From: Stenopsyche tienmushanensis
Taxonomy: Eukaryota > Arthropoda > Insecta > Trichoptera > Stenopsychidae
Direction of reading: 5' to 3'
NCBI GenBank assembly: GCA_008973525.1
Contig: WACJ01000061.1
Location: forward strand, 558,001 to 622,000
DNA length: 64,000 bases
How positions within the stretch are numbered: the stretch's first letter is position 1; the number at the start of each line of letters is the position of its first letter. Below, piece after piece: positions 12,035 through 24,380 of this stretch. Position numbers and translations under genes: made by a program. Below the pieces are notes generated by a model. That model worked only from the letters and a program-made list of their open reading frames with translations. It was not told where the DNA came from and did not search any database.

Positions 12035-13564
12035 GTGAGTTAAATTTGTTGAAAATTTTGCTTATAACTTTTAATTAAAATAATCTGTCTTTTTAAAATA
12101 ATATGTCTGTCAAAATATTTGATTTTATCTCTTTATTACGATGGTATCGTATAGGTTAATAATAAAAACACTCGATTTTTATATTTTTAGAAAAAATTGT
12201 GGTCACTCTCCTATTTAACAGCAGGCGGTGCGGTCATGTACAGCGGCCTAAGTATCTATCAAGGAAATGAAACATTTTATAAAGATTTTTTCATACCATT
12301 TTTACACCGATTAGACCCTGAAATCTCACACAATCTTGCAATAATGGGGCTGAAATACAAATTAATACCTAAATCTACATATATCGATGGACCAGAACTC
12401 GTACGTTAATAGCATATTTAATCTGAATTTTCAATTGAAGCAATTGATTTAACTTTATTCTTCCGTGTAGAAAACGAGATTTTTGGATAAAGATCTTAGT
12501 AATCCGATTGGAATAGCAGCCGGATTCGATAAACATGGCGAAGCAATCGACGGACTCCGAAAGCTTGGGTTCGGTTTCATTGAAATCGGTTCAGTTACAC
12601 CCAATCCACAACCGGGAAATGATAAACCTCGTGTGTTCCGACTACCCGAAGATGAAGCCGTAATCAATAGATATGGATTCAATAGCGAAGGACACGCCAA
12701 AGTTTTAGAACGTTTGAATAAATTAAAATTTAGTGACTCAAATGAAAACGTTTTAGGCGTCAATTTGGGCAAAAATAAAACTTCGGAAGATTCAATTAAA
12801 GATTACATAACCGGCGTTGAAATATTCGGATCAAAAACAGATTATATCGTCATAAATATAAGCAGGTGAATTTATTATCGTCACACTTTATTACTCGTTT
12901 TATGCTCATAATTTATGTGTTTTAATATTTTTAGTCCCAATACACCAGGTCTCCGTAATTTACAAACAAAAGATCATCTTTATACATTACTGTCTAATGT
13001 TGTGGAAGCAAAGAATACGTTAAATTGTATCAAAAAACCGTTCATATTGCTAAAATTAGCACCCGACTTATCTAAAGATGAAAAAGCTGACATAGCCAAA
13101 ATTTTAAATAAGCGCGAATGTAAAGTCGATGGTCTTATCATCTCGAATACGACAACACAAAGAACGAATATATTCAATAAAGAATTTGTTAACGAAGTCG
13201 GTGGATTGAGCGGTAGACCTCTCAAAGATATGTCTACGGAATTAATTAGAGATATGTATAAATTGACTAAGGGTATGTACATTTTATTTATTTTATATTT
13301 ATGTATGAATATTCTTTTTTGAATTCAATAACTTGTTTTTCAGGTGCCATCCCAATTATCGGAGTCGGTGGTATATCGAGTGGTAAAGATGCATTTGAAA
13401 AAATATTAGCAGGCGCCACTGCTGTTCAAATTTACACTGCATTTATTTATAATGGTCCACCTATTGTAGCACAAATTAAATCTGAATTATCAGCCGAATT
13501 AAAATCACACGGTTTTCAATGTGTAAATGATGCGATAGGTAAAGAAAGCAGCATCAAAAAATAA
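12014..13564 (+). CDS. DHODH: Dihydroorotate dehydrogenase (quinone), mitochondrial
   Basis: Five exons: 12014-12034, 12191-12400, 12471-12865, 12935-13272 and 13344-13564. They total 1185 nt, giving 394 aa plus stop, the length of the human enzyme (395). It oxidises dihydroorotate to orotate in de novo pyrimidine synthesis, passing electrons through FMN to ubiquinone at the inner mitochondrial membrane. Visible features: a short basic N-terminus, a hydrophobic anchor at about residues 11-28 ([18 protein letters not shown]), [19 protein letters not shown] (about 88-106), [20 protein letters not shown], and the class 2 active-site block [11 protein letters not shown]. That block is assembled across the exon 3/4 junction, with its Ser split by the intron. 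Further on are [43 protein letters not shown] and [15 protein letters not shown], which bind FMN phosphate. All introns are short (70-156 bp) with GT-AG ends. No damage is seen, so it should be functional. Confidence 0.97.
12191..12400 (+). CDS. DHODH: DHODH exon 2
   Basis: 70 codons, phase 0 at both ends, between TTTTTAG and GTACGT. It carries the membrane anchor and the [12 protein letters not shown] helix of the quinone tunnel. Confidence 0.93.
12471..12865 (+). CDS. DHODH: DHODH exon 3
   Basis: 395 nt, ending in phase 2 inside the Ser codon before SPNTPGLR. It encodes the [19 protein letters not shown] and GVNLGKNK blocks. Confidence 0.95.
12935..13272 (+). CDS. DHODH: DHODH exon 4
   Basis: 338 nt, from the completion of the split Ser codon to donor GTATGT. 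It encodes [22 protein letters not shown] and [10 protein letters not shown]. Confidence 0.95.
13344..13564 (+). CDS. DHODH: DHODH exon 5
   Basis: 221 nt to the stop TAA. It encodes [15 protein letters not shown] and [10 protein letters not shown] and a lysine-rich end. Confidence 0.95.
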
Positions 13565-13719
13565 TTAGATTGATAAAAGCAGCTTTTTCACTCAAAATTA
13601 GCACAACTATTCAAAGGATTATTTTTTGACGTTGCATACTCCATTACTATAGTTACAAAATAATGTTTTATTAATGTTTTGAAACACAGTTAAATTTTTT
13701 TTGAGGCATTTCCGCCAGA

Positions 13720-14550
13720 AATAGTCGAGTTTTAAAGTGCTTACCATGGAAGGTCATAATACCAAGTTTTACTGAAAAAAAAATGTTTAAACAAAATAGT
13801 ACAATTTTTTAACCATTTTTTGCACCTCTTGCAATAAAAAACATATTTAAAACAATAATATTATCCCACTATTTAGTTATTCTTGATCAAAATTAAATGA
13901 AAAATCATTATATACATTTTTAAAACAATTGGTTAATAACTTTTTGAGTTAGAGTGTACCAAAGTTGAAAAAAGTAGTTTTGAGAAAACGCGTTTAAAAA
14001 AATAATTACCGAAAACGAAAAATTTAAGGCAGTAATAAATGGTATAAACTACCTAGCAGTTAATTAGCCATTTCAGCACCATATAGCAACCCTTCGTCTT
14101 CTTCATATGCAAAATTTTGAGCTTGTATCTCTTCTCTTCGAGCTTTCCTTGGTCTCCGCTGCGCTGTATCTATTCTGTCGATTGACACGCCGCTCATCCA
14201 TTTGCCGTGTATAATTAAAATTCTGTGAACCAACAACTACTTTTAAATCGTTCATCAGCACTACAAGTGCTGAATTTCCTTTATTGAATAATGCAATAGC
14301 TAAAAATGCCACAACCTTGATTACTTTTAAGCCAGAATGTAAGTGTTTTGGAGCCAATCATCAAACGGTGGAGTTGAAACTTTCATTCGCATTTTGTATG
14401 TGAGTACCTAAACACCTTTTCAGCAATTCATTTTTCGATAAATCTTCATATATCGGATGAATTAATTTTTGAAGGTCAGGGTGTAATGGAGGATACGCTT
14501 CAGGCTCTGTTCCAAGAGCTTAAGCTTTCTGCCACTTGCACCGGCTATCA
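13720..14550 (-). mobile_element. Mutator-like transposase-related repeat, copy 1 (3' part)
   Basis: On the minus strand, [14 protein letters not shown], a stop, and [13 protein letters not shown] lead into AIALFNKGNSALVVLMNDLK, VVVGSQNFNYTRQMDERRVN and RQNRYSAAETK. This order (GxTQNxNESFN, then MAPKxxxSG, then FNDG, then a final acidic EDEGLLYGA-type tail) is that of the C-terminal part of arthropod proteins with a Mutator-like transposase domain. A terminal non-coding piece (about 13720-14040) is shared with the copy at 58.23-58.7 kb. Frame breaks show decay. Related copies lie at 26275-27050 and 58230-59365. Confidence 0.75.
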
Positions 14551-15370
14551 TCTCCTACTAAGCTTTTTTACCAAAGCTTCCAGTGTTGACTAATGGACCT
14601 GAATTGATTTGTCTCGTTCCACATTTGCAATTGACAATGAGGTTGAAACCGCAGCCACATATTCCAGTTTCTTGAAATTTCACATCCTGCTTGCGTGAAT
14701 ACAGTAAAAAATTCTATGAGCCTATAACAAAGCCTAATTTTTTCATAAGAAGCAAATTCTGATCTTGGCCAAGATGCTCCCATCTCTCTAAATCTTAGTC
14801 ATCCGATTCATTGCTGAATTGGCCATTACGATTCTTATTTCTCCATCCTTGGAGATGAGAGACCAAAAGTATTTAGAAATCGCTGACAATTTCAAAACCA
14901 CACAGTACATTGCATAAATTTCATCACATGTTTATCTATAAGAAAAAGATAATTCAAACAGAAATTTGAATATATGTTTTTTATTAATAGTAATAACAAC
15001 AAAAGCAATAATTTACATTTTAAATATTATATATAACCGCCAAGTAGTTTACAAAAACTACTTGTAATTAGCGCTTATATTAAAATATATATTTTCAATA
15101 TACGTTATTTTTAAATGCTGGATGTTTATTTTATATGCTATTGAATAAGAAAATGTTATTTCATTTTGTATAAAATGGTTGATATATTATTATACTTTTA
15201 TATAAAGAATCAACTTGATTCAGTTACATTTTCTAAAAAAGATAGGTGTACATAGAAAAGACTCAGATTTGTTAGAAACGAGTCTGTGGATTTTAAAACT
15301 TTGTTATTATATGTTGCAAATTTCTAATAGATATTGTAAAGCTTGATGTTTGTAAATAAAAGACTGATTT
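14551..15370. other. gene-free AT-rich stretch between DHODH and the ATP synthase s-like gene
   Basis: No recognised coding sequence. A 71-codon minus-strand frame at 14568-14783 has no identifiable domain. The right part is the 3' UTR side of the minus-strand gene. Confidence 0.5.
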
Positions 15371-15651
15371 TTAAGTGCCCTTTTGAATTTCTATTTTACA
15401 CGATGGTAATATTTTCTTAAGGTGAATTTCACAATCGTTCATATTTTCAATCGAAGGTAAATCAAATAGGACTAAATTCTGTAAAGATGTTAATGGTGGC
15501 ATGTTTAAAAGTGCTTTATCCGTTATATCGGCGCAACTTGAAATTTGAAGATATTGCAACGGGGATTCTACGTATTTGAGTCCGTTAATTGCTGCGTCGT
15601 CTATGTATTTACATTTATGGATCACTATTCTCTTTATGTCTTTACAACCTC
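15371..15651 (-). CDS. ATP synthase s-like, exon 2
   Basis: 281 nt from acceptor to stop. It encodes the leucine-rich-repeat half. Confidence 0.92.
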
Positions 15652-16032
15652 CTGAAAAATAAGAAGAGCATTTAAAATGCTATGAAGATATTTCAAGCAG
15701 TATAATATTCAATGCTTACGTAAATGTGGGAAGCCGTAGTGTGAAATACTTGATTCGCTTGCATCAATTTCTTCAACGGTTCTATTTCCACCGCTGGTCG
15801 GTAATGTATTATAATCAACGGAGGGGTTTTTGGCCCCGGTGAATCGAACTGCGCCGCCATTACGTAACAGCCATTCGGCACAGGCTACATTAGGACCAAC
15901 GGCTTTTACTCTATCATTATCGACCTTGTTGAACATCATGTTGACCCATTCCCACAAGCATCTCCGTTGTGCAATTGCAACATTTTTAGAATTAATGCCG
16001 AATAAGGCGATTCCCTTAGTGATTGCTAACAT
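15371..16032 (-). CDS. ATP5S/DMAC2L-like: ATP synthase subunit s-like / DMAC2L mitochondrial protein
   Basis: Two coding exons, 16032-15720 and 15651-15371, total 594 nt (197 aa plus stop; the mammalian protein is about 200 aa). The donor is GTAAGC at 15719 and the acceptor is TTTTTCAG at 15652. The N-terminal half has WEWVNMMFNKVDNDRVKAVG and CAEWLLRNGGAVRFTG, matching the family's WGWLN...FNKVDYDRI..VGPD...EWLLRCG. The C-terminal half contains leucine-rich-repeat-like segments: IKRIVIHKCKYIDDAAINGL, LQYLQISSCADITDKALLNM and LQNLVLFDLPSIEN. In mammals this matrix protein is a coupling/assembly factor linked to ATP synthase and is a relative of the complex I assembly factor DMAC2. The basic N-terminus fits mitochondrial import. 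An acceptor-like TTTTCAG lies right before the ATG, so a 5' non-coding exon or a slightly longer N-terminus is possible. The gene is convergent with DHODH, about 1.8 kb apart. Confidence 0.93.
15720..16032 (-). CDS. ATP synthase s-like, exon 1
   Basis: 313 nt from the ATG to donor GTAAGC, ending with one base of the split Arg codon (HL-R-GCKD across the junction). Confidence 0.92.
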
Positions 16033-17479
16033 CTGAAAATATATTTATTTAGATATTATTTATTTTATACCCGAGCATTCAATCGATAACAAACAAAGTG
16101 CATTATTTTATTTAAGAATATTTACGTTTGACAGCTATCATACAAATGTAACAATTCAAAACAAAATTTATACGGTCTTAATAACATACATGGCGGCTAT
16201 AAAAATGATTTATCTTATTATTAAGAAAATATATTGTGATATTTAAATTACATTCTTATTTTATTTTTATATTTCTTTAAATAATTTAATTTACATATAG
16301 GTAATAAATTTATAATAAAATAATGTTTCAATTCAATTATTTATTAACTTGAGTAATGCAGGTAGCTGGCTGAAAAGTTTTAATATAACGGCGTTCTTCG
16401 CTTTGTCAATAGTGGTTGACAGGAGGTGTAATGTTCCCTGCTGTAGCCAGTAGGTCTTCTACCACCCCCGGCGACATGTCGGAATCATACGGTCTGTATT
16501 TTTTATATTTTTATCAACCTACACCTTTATTGCACATCCCAACGGGCCACTAGTGGTTTTTATCAATTTATCCCACATTTTAAGCGTAATTGCGATCAAC
16601 CGTTATAATTGGCATATCCCTTTTTCAATTAATTTTCTAATTACACTCCATTTCCTCATTGACCAATATGAAGAAATTATCAAACAATTTTATCTTAATT
16701 AGTCATTCCTTATTTTTATTTGTCTTATTGTATTATTTAGAAACATGTATACACTATAGATAAGAATCGATTCTTATTAATGCTTTCAACAGCTGCTGCA
16801 TAAAAAAATACAAGTAATAAGTGTAAAAAAAAGTATCTTCTATTTAGATATTTTTATGTTTTTATACCAGGCTATACACAAACTTTATTCTACTGATTTT
16901 GAAAAATAAATAAAAATTAGACTAGCATAATATGATGACAACAACTCATTTAATCTGATGAAGCCTGATTAGGCTGTATTATTAAAATATATATTACTAC
17001 TTAAATGTCTAAAAATGTTACTTCATTATTTCATTACAATTATCCACATAATTAACGCACCAAATTTGTGATTAAACAAAGCTATACATATTGACAGAGT
17101 GACATATCAATGTTTTTTGTGTGGTATTATATCCGTATTAACATAATCTATAAGAGACCACACATTATTTTTATGAAAAAGATTTATATTATCCAACAGC
17201 ATAAATATTGCTAGTATGTGAAAATTTTATTCCATGGGAATTTATTCACGTGGGTTTTCCATTGTATTTGTGTTGAGAGATTGTGTTATGTTGATTGCTT
17301 TGTTTATATAATGTCAACATTTTCTCTTCGTCTTATTTCATTAGTATTAGTAATAGTATCAAATAAAGGGGATTATATATCTTGGAATTGTTGCACTAAT
17401 ACATTGTTGCAGTAAAATAAATATTAAATGTATTCAGCATCATCTCTTTGATTCATAAAAGAAAAAATATTTACGAAAC

Positions 17480-17580
17480 TGACACCTGTAGGTAGTCTCG
17501 CAATTAAGCAGTCAGATTAGTAACTCAATCATCATGGGTTCAAATCTACAGAAGGTATGTCTGATGATCACACTTTTAAA
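17480..17580 (+). repeat. possible degenerate tRNA-derived SINE or tRNA pseudogene
   Basis: A B-box-like GGTTCAAATC at 17537-17546 sits about 50 bp after GGTAGTCTCGCAATTAAGCA, which has weak A-box character. No acceptor stem or intact cloverleaf can be drawn, so this is only a candidate. Confidence 0.3.
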
Positions 17581-18391
17581 ACATACATTGTCGAAATGGT
17601 TGACAATATTCCCATAAAAGGGATTGTCACCTCAAAAATAAATTTTATAATTATTGTATAATGTTTGGTATCATATATAATGTGATGTTTCAATTAAACC
17701 TGTGGTTTGTTCAGCAGAGAATTTAACCACAGACAGAACTTATCATTTGATCGTTATCACAAAGTCTTCCATATGCCACTAAAATAATTTTAATATATAT
17801 GTTAGCTACACATTACATTATTCTTTAGAAATCACTCCAATATATTTTTTGTTTTTATGGTAATGAATCCACATTAACCTTATCGGATCGGAAATTTTGA
17901 GACAGAGACGGGTGTCTTGCGTCTCATCATACTAAAATGCTAACTTGCATCGATGCTAAAGTCGTGCCATAAAGGTATTCCTACACATCGGATAAGCTAT
18001 TAAGCTCTTTTAACAAAGATAAGACGACTTTCGTTCATGTTGTCTTGAGAGCAAGCGTTTGTTTTGATAATTAGGATATTCGCATCATTCTTATCGTTGA
18101 GCAATTTTGTTATTCCCTCTTGACTGTTCTGGAGTGGCGTCATTAGGCAAGTATCACCACTCCTTTGCAAAATCTACTCCTTCAGAAGTAAACTGGTAGG
18201 CTTGCACGGTAACCCTGTCCTTTTATTTTCGCAACACATTAATAGGCAAAAATAGCTGAACAACAGAAAGCAGATACCAGAGCCTGGTTCATTATCAAGC
18301 TGCGGTGGAGCTGACAAGTGAATTTGCATTAGAGCATAGTGTGTATGTTCTCCGGTTTGAAAAGGTTAAACTAAAAATAGTTCATCATAGA

Positions 18392-18480
18392 GCAGCCACA
18401 AACAGTCCACTGCAGAACTAGGGCCTCTTCAATGTCCATTCATAGGAAGGCGTTACATCAATTTTGTCTATCATACATTC
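18392..18480 (-). mobile_element. LINE 3' end fragment, copy 1
   Basis: GCAGCCACAAACAGTCCACT and GCAGAACTAGGGCCTCTTCA recur almost exactly at 34424-34510. The phrase resembles the insect repeat that reads tccactgctggacataggcctc. On the minus strand the pattern ...CAGTGGACTGTTTGTGGC fits the end of a non-LTR ORF2. Confidence 0.6.
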
Positions 18481-19978
18481 ATCACCTCGTTCACTCGATA
18501 TTGAATGTAGCATGATTTTCTAATTTCATTTAAAATGTTCACCCAGCGGGTCAACTTATCAAAGTTGTGTACTTATCAAAGGGCGCTTATGCAACCATCT
18601 CAATAGGGAGTGTGGGGGATTTGTAAAGGCTGACTGGCAAAATTCGAGACTGAATGGTTTCCTATTTCAGGTTTATCTTCCCAGTTCAGCGATTTTAAAG
18701 TACATAATATAGAAGGCAAAAGAAGATAATGTTATCGTTCTGAAATGGAATTCTTCATTTGTTCCTCTTTCAGATCGCCTGCTAATTGTTCCTCTCATGC
18801 TAGTTCTTTTCCTTTTATCTTCTTGGCTCTGGACCTACCAGGCTCCATACACTATTGAGTACTATAGTAACAAGTAAGCCAGGGAATCTATGAAAGTAGC
18901 AACGGAAAATATATTAACTGAGTCAGTATAGCATAATAAGTGTGTAAATCTTATTCTGTAAATGCCCTAAAGAAATAAAAAGCACAAAATTAAGTTACCT
19001 TTCGTGAATGCCTACGAATCTTAAATAATGTTTCGTGGATATCTTTTTTTTAAAAGCTTTCCATAGTAACAATGGTTAGGAGCTATCATCCCGTTAATGT
19101 ACCAGCCAGAAATAATCAAATAAGATTTAATTAGTCAAACTTGGGTACCTAATAAGTTGTATATTTACCTACACTCTTCAATTCATTTCGAATGCTATAG
19201 CAAAGGTGCTCCTTTTTATGTGGGTGTCACTAACACTGTATTTCACTCGCACATTTTTTATAACAATCAGAGTTTTGTTGTGGTTTACTGATATTTGTCG
19301 CGAGGGAGAGGATGGGATTAGTCCCCAGATGTTCTTGGTACCGACGAGACAAGATAAGCTTTTAGCTAGCAGCAGAATCGACATATACATGAGGATTGTG
19401 CAACGAGCGTTAAAACGCTTTCTTTCAGGTGTTCGAAAAAGACTCAAGTTGCATATAAAAACAATAAAATCGAAGAACTTGAAAAGTAATAGCACGAAAT
19501 ACCTTTCATACTATTAACTTAAACTGATAGGATATCAAACCCCATAAATCGATAATAATTTGTTGGTTTAATGTAAATATGTTGACTTGATTTTTCCAAG
19601 TTTATGTTATATTGGGATAAATGAAAATCTTTTATTAAATTTATATAAAAAATAAGACTAACATTCTTATAAGCAACGAAGTAAACAAATGTACACATCA
19701 AAATATCTATTTAGTTTGGTATCGTCTGTTTATCTTTAGGGAACATCAGGACACTTTTACAGAGCTTATCTTATATATTCATTGGGGGAATTAATTCTAA
19801 GAAATATGTTCTATCTGATGGAAATGTACTTAAATCAGTTGGTATTTATTCAGTGTATTTGCATTTATACAATAATTTCAATAAATAGTGTTTAACGTGT
19901 CGCCCAGTGTGAATCGGCGAATTTTCTAGCGGAAGAGAAGATACTATAACATACAGAATAAACATAGACTTCAATAAT

Positions 19979-21218
<1,240 letters not shown>

Positions 21219-21775
21219 CAAGTGCAATTATTTTATAAATACCAATCTTGACCTTATAAATCTTCCTTGACAATGCACTTGTACAAGTGTATCATTATTT
21301 TTACACTCTATTTTCTTTTTTAAATCTGATTTTTAAAATCTTTGTAAGAGTAGTACTAATGCAAATTAACTCAGTCAGGAATTAAATTTGTTAGAAATTA
21401 CAGCTATTAATTGTTACTAAAAAAGAAATAAAATATATTTAGTCTTATAAGATATTTATATAATTTTAAAAACTATTTTTTTTCCTAATTATTTAATTAC
21501 ATAAAATTCCAGTTTATTAATATATTGTTATTCAGAAAAACTAATTATTGGGTTTAATATGTACTGTTATCAAAAATTCATGACATAATCATTATTAAAT
21601 TTTAATTAGTATATAGTCTTCAAAATTATATTTTATGTAAATATCAATGTAATAAATAATGACAAAAAAATAACATAACTGTTGATTTTTATTATGATAC
21701 AACGTATCTGAAAATATTTTCTGGATTTTACAGTTACAAATAAATTATTAAATCATAACTTCAATTGTAAAACCG

Positions 21776-22113
21776 AGTTGCTGAAATTGCAGCTACACAG
21801 CGTAAAAGAGGCTCAACTGAAAAGATCCCACCGACAAGACCAAACCATACTCCTTCATGAAAACACCAGGCTCCATGTTGCACAAGTCGTCAAAGCCTTT
21901 CCTTCAGCCCTTCAGCATCCATCGTATTCTCTAGATCTTGTACCGACGGATTACCATATTTTCCGCACCATCTCGAACCATATTAGAGGCGTTACCTTCA
22001 ACAATGAAGACATTAAAAACTGGCTCAACAAATTCTTCGATACCAGATCGGGCGATTTTTGGCAGAACCGCATCGACAAATTGATAGAGAGGTGGGAGGA
22101 GGCTTATTATATT
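21776..22113 (+). mobile_element. mariner transposase C-terminal half
   Basis: An open frame of about 112 codons reads ILLHENTRLHVAQVVKAF, YSLDLVPTDYHIFRTI, DIKNWLNKFFDTRSGDFW and RIDKLIERWEEA. It matches the mariner C-terminus (LLHDNARPHVA, YSPDLAPSDYHLFRS, WxDxFF, F...GIxxLxxRW). The second catalytic Asp (DNARPH) is Glu-Asn-Thr here and the third (SPDLAPSD) is kept as LDLVPTD. Shared wording (TEKITSTRP and LKRSHRQD types) ties it to the relic at 932-1869. No inverted repeats were found at its edges. Confidence 0.9.
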
Positions 22114-22200
22114 TTATATTTGCATGTGCTAATTTTATTAAATGCAAATGAAATAATTTGTGAATCATATTTAAATGGAAGAAATAAATGTCACCCAAAG
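22105..22200 (+). repeat. short dispersed repeat shared with 10430-10525
   Basis: It follows directly on the mariner C-terminus. TTTGCATGTGCTAATTTTAT and the next about 50 bases resemble the reverse complement of 10439-10507. Confidence 0.6.
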
Positions 22201-22209
22201 TAGACATGA

Positions 22210-24302
22210 TGGAAAGAACATTCTGAATGACGTGGTGTCATATGTGTTAAGGATATATTTGCTAACATTTAAGATAATTAATTTTTAAGCAATTTAAAAA
22301 AAAAATGCATTTTTATTACTGGATTGCAAAACCAGACTAAAACAAAATTCTTAGTTTATAAAATTGAACTGACCTTTAAAATCCACCTGAATTTTGGAGG
22401 CAATTTTTCAAAGAAAAAAGTGCATATAATAGTCAAATACGATTCAGTATCTAGTGGCGACAGACCTTTCAGAAGACCTCATATATGATGAGAAAATCAG
22501 ATTGACAAAGATGCCACACATTTAGGTCTTATCTTATCATAAATGGCCAAATGCATTGTCAATAGCTGGGACTTTCTTATAGTTTGTAAGTCACACAGTA
22601 AGTAAAAGTAAATAAACGCATTCACGATAAAAGCTTTTTATTTAAATTTATCTGCTAGATTTTTTTCTATATTCAGTCTTCAGAGTCTATATTTATGTCA
22701 ATAAGAGTATTTATTATTTAATATTCGTTATCTTTAGAGCAGACTTTTCATAACTTTCCAACCTAAGTAAAATGTACCAAATAAGAGGTCTTCTAAACTT
22801 AAAAAAAGAAAGGATTGGTAAATTGGAGTATATTTATTAGATTTTTCAAAGGATTTTCATAATTAAAAAAAACAAAAATGACTTTTCTGTAGCAATCTTA
22901 TATTTTGCGATTTTTCACAGAAATGACATAAAATAGCAAGATTATTTAAAACTGAATAATTATACTTTTAAAGCTCACAATATATATTAAATAGTGTATT
23001 CGGCCAGTTGTAAGAGTATTATCTCGTAAATGGTCAATATTTTACATCAAAATATCTTTAAAATGTGGCACAATTAAAACTTTCATGAAAACAATGAACG
23101 CTAAAATGAGTACATATTATATATATGAATATATATATATATATATATATTTATAATGTGACAGAAGCATAAGTAAATATAACATTAAATAAATAGTGCA
23201 CACCTTTTGTAACCCCATTAGAAATGGTACATATAATTTATACACAGTAATACTGAAAACATGTTTGGGAATATTTTAAATCTTATAATTACATAACATG
23301 TATGATTTACTTCCATCAGATTTCTGTAATATAAAACAACTAAGTGTCAAAACTTAAGATAATTTTGAATTTACGACACTAAAAAAAAGGAACTATACAG
23401 TTATCTTTAATACTTATTTTTTATCATAATTTCAATTAACCAACACTTTATACAAGATGTAAATTCAATTTAGCAATCATTAACGTCTATTATCTTTTAT
23501 TATATTTTTCAAGCAATACGACAGGATGGTCGAATGTCATCCCACACGATAAATCTTCTAACGTTTGTTAAGATTCAGTCCGAGCGGGAAAACTGAGCAC
23601 CTTTATGATTTCATAGCATTCCAACTACCACTCATTTTCTCTAACAATATAACATCCCATTCAAATCACAAAAGGAAATAGTTCTCGTCTCAAATGTGAG
23701 ATAATTTTAAATCATATCACAGCGCCAGGCCATGAAAATTGTTAATGTCCATTAATTAACTAAAAAATAATTTTGTTTAACATATATTATACTATTAACC
23801 CTCAAAAAAATTCTTTATAATGTACACCTAATGCAAAAATATCATATTAACCTTCAATTTTTTTCAAAATAAGTAAATGAAAACAATTTAAAATTAAAAA
23901 AAAAAACTTACAATATATAGAAAAACTAAGAAATTTACAACCTAAAATTATATAAATTTTTTAATCTAGTCTCTCTTAGAGATCAATCTAAAATGCAGTC
24001 TATGAAGGAATCCAAATCCTAGCTACATAAGTTACATATTTGCTGTCCATTAAATTAAAATATCAATACGTTAAATTTGTTTTTAAAAAAATATATATAT
24101 AAATTAAGACACATTTTTTTGTTATTTTTAGTCCGAATACATTTTTTTTCTTTTCAATAAGCACAGCGTAAATATTTTAATAGTCAACGTTGAAACAATT
24201 ATTTTGATTATATATTGCTGTACAAAAGTGATTTATTTAAAAATTTTCTAATTAAACTATTGGTATGTTATGAAAAATAATTAATATAATCTAATGTTAA
24301 TG
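22210..24302. other. gene-free AT-rich stretch downstream of Rab4 and hexokinase
   Basis: No coding signal. It contains the AT microsatellite at 23126-23152 and the hexokinase 3' UTR, with AATAAA on the minus strand at about 24231-24236. Confidence 0.5.
23126..23152. repeat. (AT)n microsatellite
   Basis: An uninterrupted run of AT dinucleotides, about 12 units, within a longer AT-alternating stretch. Confidence 0.9.
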
Positions 24303-24380
24303 TTATTGTTGCCGGCAAGCTACAGCAGCTACTAACGCTGCGCCTCTTCCGCTACCATCTTCTGACAGCATTAAATCAAA
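24303..24380 (-). CDS. Hex: Hexokinase exon 9
   Basis: 78 nt, phase 0. It encodes [20 protein letters not shown], then ACRQQ and stop, the conserved C-terminus. Confidence 0.95.
   Translation of the reverse strand, partial: FDLMLSEDGSGRGAALVAAVACRQQ

Larger units (their letters stand above)
16033..19978. other. gene-free stretch between ATP synthase s-like gene and Rab4
   Basis: Mostly AT-rich with no conserved exon. It contains a tRNA-like SINE candidate (17480-17580) and a LINE 3' end (18392-18480). A 103-codon frame at 19206-19517 has no recognisable domain and overlaps an equally long antisense frame, so I do not call it a gene. Confidence 0.5.

Noticed and set aside
16380..16560. Slightly GC-richer segment that looked like a possible small RNA or repeat
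   Set aside because: No stable cloverleaf or hairpin, and no second copy in the window.
19206..19517. 103-codon frame upstream of Rab4
   Set aside because: An equally long antisense frame overlaps it, and no domain or Rab4-type N-terminus is found.
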